NCBI GenBank assembly: GCA_951230915.1
Contig: OX579641.1
Location: 24,406,254 to 24,470,253 of the forward strand
Direction of reading: 5' to 3'
From: Antitrichia curtipendula
Lineage: Eukaryota; Streptophyta; Bryopsida; Hypnales; Leucodontaceae
DNA length: 64,000 bases
The notes under the pieces were generated by a model, which was given only the letters and a program-made list of their open reading frames with translations, was not told the origin of the DNA and ran no database searches. Positions 57,910 through 64,000 of the stretch are shown piece by piece (within the stretch, counting starts at the first letter, position 1; every line of letters starts with the position of its first letter). Position numbers and translations under genes: made by a program.

Positions 57910-60900
57910 CTGCCTTAAATCATGCTGACCTCAAATTTTGGTCCTTTGAAGCTGTAGCTGCACAACCGAGAAAACAACGGCAGCTCATCTAGATCACTTC
58001 CATCGTTTGACCAGCCTCTAATGTGTTGTACAGTACAGTGGAGTACTGAAAGCTTACCAACTACCTTTTGGAGCCATTCAATATTTTTGATACAATGTGC
58101 ATTATAATTGGAATTTTTTTGGTAAGCACAATTATCATTGCAATCCCAATCAACCATACCCAAATTTCTGTTTTTAAAAATCAAAACTCCATTTTGGGTG
58201 AATTGTTTCATTTAAAATTCATGATTTTACATTATCATTGATTGAAATCATTGGTGATGAATTTTTTAAATTTGATTGCATATAGGTATAGGAAACATCT
58301 ATATGCACATCTTTCTTTCTAACCAACATTTTCAAAAGAGCTTCAAAATTTAATCTATAGAGATTTCAATGTTGAGGTGACTGTATCCAAATTTTGTAAA
58401 ATAGATATCTCTTTATTGTAATTAGATTTTTCTATTTGCACCTTACATAGTTTCTAATTTTGTACATTTGAACATGATGGTACAATTACTTTGCCAAAAT
58501 CAAGTTGAAATATAGAGATATCCATTTCTTCAAAGTTTGGTCATATGATACTTTTCATTGAACTCTTCACTAATCATCTTTTTGTTATTTAATACAAAAG
58601 ATGTGTATATGGATGGTCAAAACATCCTTGCAATCAATTTTTTTTTTAAATCATTATCAATTGTATTCAATAAAATATTATGTAAAACCACAAAAATTGC
58701 CTTTAAAAATTCACCAAAAATAAAATTTTGCTTTTTTGAAACTAAAATTTGGTATGCTTGATTGGAATTGGATAAAAATTGAATGATAAATATACAAGAT
58801 GAAAAAAAAACAATTTTGTTCTATATTATATAGAAATCTTTGAATGACTCTAAAAGGTAGTTTGTAAACTTTTAGTACCCAATTGTACAATATTCCTTCC
58901 CAAGAGCAAAAAAGTAGCATAACAACCTCTCTTCTCTACACTCCATTAGTAGTTCATCTTGTAAGCAGTCATGCACAATGACTTGTATCAATCTAAAAAT
59001 ATACTCCCTTCGTCTCCAAATGATCTTCATGTTAAACAAAATGCTTTGGATTAAACTTGAAAATAACAAATTTTCAAATTTCTTTTGAGCGGTTAGTAGA
59101 TTTTGATGCACTCCTATTGTCCTAAGAATTTCAGTTTTGGATTGGTTTTCAAAATAAAGTTATGGTGGATTGAAGAGAGGCAATTTTTGACCATTTTTTT
59201 GAAACACCGCTAGCCAATCATTTCATGAATTCCCGCGCAATGGATTGCGTCCTTTTCTCTTTCCACAAAGACTTTGTGGACAACTCAATTCTTCAACTCA
59301 AAAGTCGAGAGATTGGAATCAAGTCAGTTAACGATTTCCACGGGGACGATTCTAATTCCATCCACTTGTCTAAAAGATGTCAGGCTATTAATGGATGGCA
59401 ACTACGTCATCCTTACTGTCACCTCCCAAGATTACCAATCAAAATTCCTGTGGAGCTTCCACTTGTTGTATCGTGCCATTTTTAAATGCTTCCATTGAAT
59501 GTGTATTAAATTATTGTATTAAATTATTAATTGCTTCCACTCATTGAATCATGTAGTATTAAATTATTAATTGATTCTTTGTGCACATTCAAAGGCTTGA
59601 TTTCCCAGGTTTTCTCTTCTACGTCATAGATGGAAGATCATTTTGGAACAAAAAATGAAGGCCAACCAGAAGATCATTTTGGGACAAAGGAAGTAATTAA
59701 CAACAAACGTTGCTAACAAATGAAATTATAACATTGTTTGATGAGGTTGTAGCTAGAATCTTAATGTTTATTAAGTAATCCGTTCTTGACATTGATTTTT
59801 CAATAAGCACAAACAATTACTAACCAATTAGCTACTCTAGCACACTCCAACAAAATAACCAAATGGCATGACTAGAACTGGAGAAATCTCATTAATTCTA
59901 GAAGCAACAACTCAAATTCCAACACTGATACTAGAAACTACAATCTTGCCATTGTTGTAGATTGATTAGAACCACAATCCTCCTACTTCACCCTACTTCA
60001 CCAACAAGCTCTTCTAATCTAATGAAGACCATAAGTCCTCATTCAAGAAATTGAACATTTCAACGGTTATTTCAAAATCACTTGACCCAAGTACTGCCCC
60101 TTGAACATGCGGCAAAATGTCCTAAACCAAAGCAGTTGGGATGATGAGGGGTGCACCAGCATAAAGATGACATTTTTCCAAGTCCAAACTATGCACAAGG
60201 ACTAAGGTATGATTTGAAGTGTAGGGATTGGGAACACTCATATTTCGAGTTGGTTGTTGTCATAGAGGGGATGCATCATGCTGCCACCTTGGATCACCAT
60301 ACTTCTTGCAGCTTTACAGAAGAATCACAACTCGTGTCTGACCTCTAGAACATTCAAGCCAAAATCGAGCATCTTGTTGCAATTGTGTAAGCCCTGGCTT
60401 CACACACACACCTCAAAAACAACACTAGGCCAATCTACTTTGAAGTGCCGTGAACTCAGCTTGAACAGGTACTCGTAGAACGCGACAATCGGAACCCTAG
60501 TTTAGAGATGAAACCTGAATAGGACGAAATCGAATGCGAATGCGAACACGCCGAACAGGGTCACCAAAACACATGATATCTACATGGCCATCAAACTGCT
60601 GACTCCGAATTTGCGTAGTGCGTGTTTTGCATCTGCATAAGTTTTGTACCCGAGGATGTTTCTTGCACGTCCAACCTGTTTAAACATCACAAAACTTCAC
60701 TCATCAAAAAGCGACAAAGACACGACCTCCGAAACCACAACCACAACTTGGCTCAGTCCCGGAGGAAGCAAGGAGACTCCTGCATGATTCCGAAACCACA
60801 CTTTCTTCAGGAAAGCTCTAAAAGGGTTCCATTGCAATAGTGCACAATTCTTGCGAGCAAGGGCGTGAAGCGGGAACCAACTTGATGGACGCATTCACCC

Positions 60901-63386
60901 TTGAAAGGATAAAGCAATGATGTTTCCGGAAACAACAAAGATAGTCACACGCACCATGAAAGCCGGAAAATGTGCCATGCACCACTTCCGCTTTGGAAAC
61001 GCAAGTTGCGGAGTCGGTAGTCGGACAGCTCCTCATCCGGTAACGGAAAGGAAAGTACGTTCATCCAAATAACTTTGGGAACGCCGTGGGCACGAGATTT
61101 TGGAATCCGGGATTTCATGCCACCGCATAGTGCGAGGAAGAGCTGTAAGGGTTTTTTAACAAGATTTTAGCCTTGCTATCTTCAATTTGGATTGAAACTT
61201 GCAGGAAGAAAACTTTTTGCACTCTATTTTTTGGAGACAAATCTTAACACAGCATTTTATAATCATGCCAAATTTTGGAGCATGCAAATTTCTAGAATAT
61301 TGTAGAGAAGGATTTGAATTTTGTATGTCCAATGATTGGCAAGTTTACTCTACCAGGCTCAAGAATGCACCAACCGAATGCATCAGACACCCTAAACTAG
61401 AGCACAAAAAAAACACAACTAGAGTGAAACAATCAATAGAAAGGGGGAGGAGACGGGAAGGAGGGAGGCAGGAGGTTGAAACGGAAATGCATGAGAAGCA
61501 CAAGTAAACCCTAATTCGAAAGAGACAGGGATACAAGAGACAATCAAACTTGTGAGGGAGACAACAACTACAATGTAAAGGGTGGTGCTTTGAGAGACAA
61601 AGGTTATGGAGATAGACAAGCTGAGGAGGGAGATGGTCACATTACTAGCCTCTTTCCAATAGCCTTGTCTGAGTCTTGACCTTCACTTCTCCAACTCTAA
61701 TCCCATCTATGGGAAGTCATTTCTTTGCATGACACCCAACCCTCGCTTGAACACCAACACAATGTATTTCTAAGCTTCAAAATATGGGGTAGTCCATATT
61801 TCAAAAAAATTGTTGTGAAGCTGTGATATGAAGTGCAACTTAGGAGAATAATTTAGAGATGGCTCTCAAACAAATATCTAACATTCTCTATTTTATTTTA
61901 TTTAAGTAATTCAAAATTCCTTTCAAAGTTGATTTTAGATTGAATAATATAATTTTGCACAAAAATTCTTTCTTCCTAAGTTTAAAACCAAATTTCTAAT
62001 ATGGATATAACCTTGCAATTTACTAAAAATTTGTCAATAATGAGGTAAAATATGCATATTTCCTTGAAACTATAAAATATTTGGAAAAAAAAGCTTTTGA
62101 AATCTATATCATACATAGTTAGAAAAATAATACAAGAATTTAGAAAACTTTGTGGATGAAATGGTTAACTTTCAATCATCAAAAGTCAAATTACAACTTA
62201 TTCATGATTGAGTCAAAATTTGACATTTGCATTCTTAAAAGAATGAATATATATATACAAACATTCAAATTCCAAACAATGGAAGAGTGCAAGTATGTCT
62301 CAAACACAAAAATCTTCATTTATCATTCATCTTAGTGATTTTTATAAGAATCTTTATTTTTTTATGGTATTTTTTCTAAAATAATATTTTACTTGAAATT
62401 TGACTAACATTTGTTTTAGATTGTTTGAAATTTGAGCGTTGTTCCTTTTAGGAGTTTTCAATATTCTTATTGAAAGATTATTTGCAATTTTGAATGTTTT
62501 TCAAAAGTTTGGATAGACCTTGATCAATGGGCATAGACTTCATAAATGCCTCATTTTGAAAGTTAAGCTTTGTTTATTTGACAAAGTTTTCAAAAATTTA
62601 TCCATGGAGTAGTTATGTGGACTATAAGTGTCCAATGGATGACTTTAGAGCCCCCTAGAGTTTAGAGACCAACATATTTTTCATCCAAAAAGGGGTGCTA
62701 ACTGAATACACTAAAGATGGGTGTAGTTTAATTTCTTCATTAAAGGGTTTTGGATTTTTTTGGAATGTAACATTCAACAAAAGTTGTTCATGGCAATTCT
62801 AGTACACTTCGTAGGGGAGGATATTTTTGTTCCTTCTTCCCCCTACTACCGAGGCCTATCACAAAGACATTCAATCAAAATTATCACATTCCTTGCATAA
62901 TTATATGCATCCTTTCATTCTATAGTTTCTCTTGAAGTCATTCACCAAACACTTTTTGTCCTTTGAAACATTTCATGGTCATAAGGTATCTTTTCCCTTG
63001 TATATAAACAAGTCTTTTACTATGAGGAGAACATGTGTTCTCACATGGATTATATTTTAAATTCTTCTTAAAACTAACCTCTAGTATGAAGGTACAAATA
63101 AAGGATATAAGAAATTTAATCAAAGGGTAGTAGGGACATAATCACCTCTCTTTTATTGATTTAACCTCTACAATCTCAAAGTCCCCTTGGAAGATCCTTG
63201 AAATTTCAAGCAAGCTCGTGTGACCTCAATTTTTGACATGATTTTCTTGAACTTTTATTGAAGATAGAAAAATACATTACCTTCATAAGAATATAATTTA
63301 TATTTCAATTGGTGCCCAAGAGAGCGTTTTGTGCCATCCAATTGCAAAGCCCCAAAAGCAATGCGTCTAAGTAAATAAATAAATAA

Positions 63387-63426
<40 letters not shown>

Positions 63427-63534
63427 TTTTAAATTTTTTTTCCTCACAGATTATTGTTTTATGTAAATAGAAAATTTTAATTGATTTTATTTTGATTATT
63501 CATGTGAAAGTTATTGAGGTTCTTCTCACATTAC
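57910..63534. other. Non-coding DNA, some GC-richer patches, no supported gene
   Basis: Most of it is AT-rich. The 60150-61150 stretch is GC-richer and could be a decayed gene, but its open frames on both strands are under 75 codons and none looks like a known family. (TAAA)n and (AT)n runs occur at about 63375-63420. I see no RNA gene. Confidence 0.45.
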
Positions 63535-63800
63535 AAAAGTTTTCAGGCCTCAACAAGGCCGTTAGTTCTGTACCCCCCTTGCAATTTCGGTGCAATTAAA
63601 GAATTTTTTTAATATTAAAAAATTGATCTGATGTGGCACTACTTGTGCCACGTCAGAGCCACGTCAGCACATCTATATTTTTTATTTATTTTTTACTTTT
63701 TTTTTATTTTTTTTATTTTTATTTTTTTTTCTGTACTTGCACTGCCGGGGTGCCGAAAATCAGAAAGTGGCGGCCTTCTGCAGGCCTCAGAATTTTCCTA
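63535..63800. mobile_element. Small inverted-repeat element (MITE-like)
   Basis: 'caggcctcaacaaggccgt' near 63545 pairs with 'cggccttctgcaggcct' near 63771. An inner hairpin, GTGGCACTACTTGTGCCAC, lies at about 63632-63650. About 260 bp in all, without coding capacity. Ends and target duplication are not certain. Confidence 0.4.
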
Positions 63801-64000
63801 ATGTGTGGGCACTTATAGCATCTTTGTCAAAAAATAACTTATAGGATTCATTTGTGAATTCAATTTTATAATTTTTGGAAAAATAGGTCTCTATAGTTTA
63901 TCTTGCTTGCTAGAACAATCTCATCATTAAATTAGTGTATTTTAACCCCTACAGGATTGAGGCCTTTTCTCCATCAAAATACACTCAAAAATGCTACTTC

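Overview
The window is eukaryotic nuclear DNA, most likely from a land plant. Evidence is AT-rich intergenic sequence, spliced genes with GT-AG introns, an F-box/kelch gene, a plant-type ATG18 gene, telobox (AAACCCTAA-type) motifs, and nested plant-type transposons. A non-seed plant is plausible, but I cannot place it more precisely from sequence alone.

Layout. Positions 1-5500 are AT-rich with no recognisable gene. An F-box/kelch gene lies at about 5960-7645, with a tandem repeat just upstream. Positions 7646-14389 are non-coding and contain a foldback element at about 9056-9530.

Positions 14390-45835 hold the main structure, a 31.4-kb Mutator-like DNA transposon (MULE). It is bounded by similar inverted termini (CAGCGGTGCTATTC and CAGGGTTGCTATTC, read inwards) and flanked by a direct repeat whose shared core is CATAGAAATGCA. 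Without its nested insertion it would be about 14 kb. It carries two long divergent genes. On the minus strand is a MULE transposase of about 1190 codons (WRKY/GCM1-like zinc finger, DDE core with CxxH, SWIM zinc finger). On the plus strand is an 11-exon gene of about 1190 codons. It joins a ParB-like domain (DGNHR motif) to a C-terminal amino-methyltransferase of the bacterial N6-adenine/N4-cytosine type. Intron 1 of that gene is a 21-copy, 139-142-bp minisatellite carrying a palindrome and a telobox in each unit. Both genes are broken. Nearly every in-frame stop looks like a C-to-T change (CGA to TGA, CAA to TAA, CAG to TAG), plus one 1-nt frameshift.

A 17.5-kb LTR retrotransposon (16541-33995) sits inside transposase exon 1, with a perfect CCTCC target duplication. 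Its 4476-bp LTRs differ at only about four sites, so the insertion is young. It has an extra ORF before gag, a gag-protease ORF and no visible reverse transcriptase, RNase H or integrase, so it is non-autonomous. Its LTR also holds a candidate 21-codon coding exon with a good splice donor.

After the MULE come non-coding DNA with an (AAAC)n microsatellite, a complete four-exon ATG18/WIPI autophagy gene (coding 50235-52184), and more non-coding DNA. That last stretch contains a foldback at about 53.5-53.9 kb and a TTA-flanked PIF/Harbinger-like element (56635-57906) holding a second copy of the 9-kb foldback family. The remainder to 64000 is AT-rich with no gene I can support.

The two host genes look independent. 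The two transposon genes form one unit: a transposase plus a putative DNA-modifying enzyme inside one set of termini. This is the feature most likely to be of new interest.
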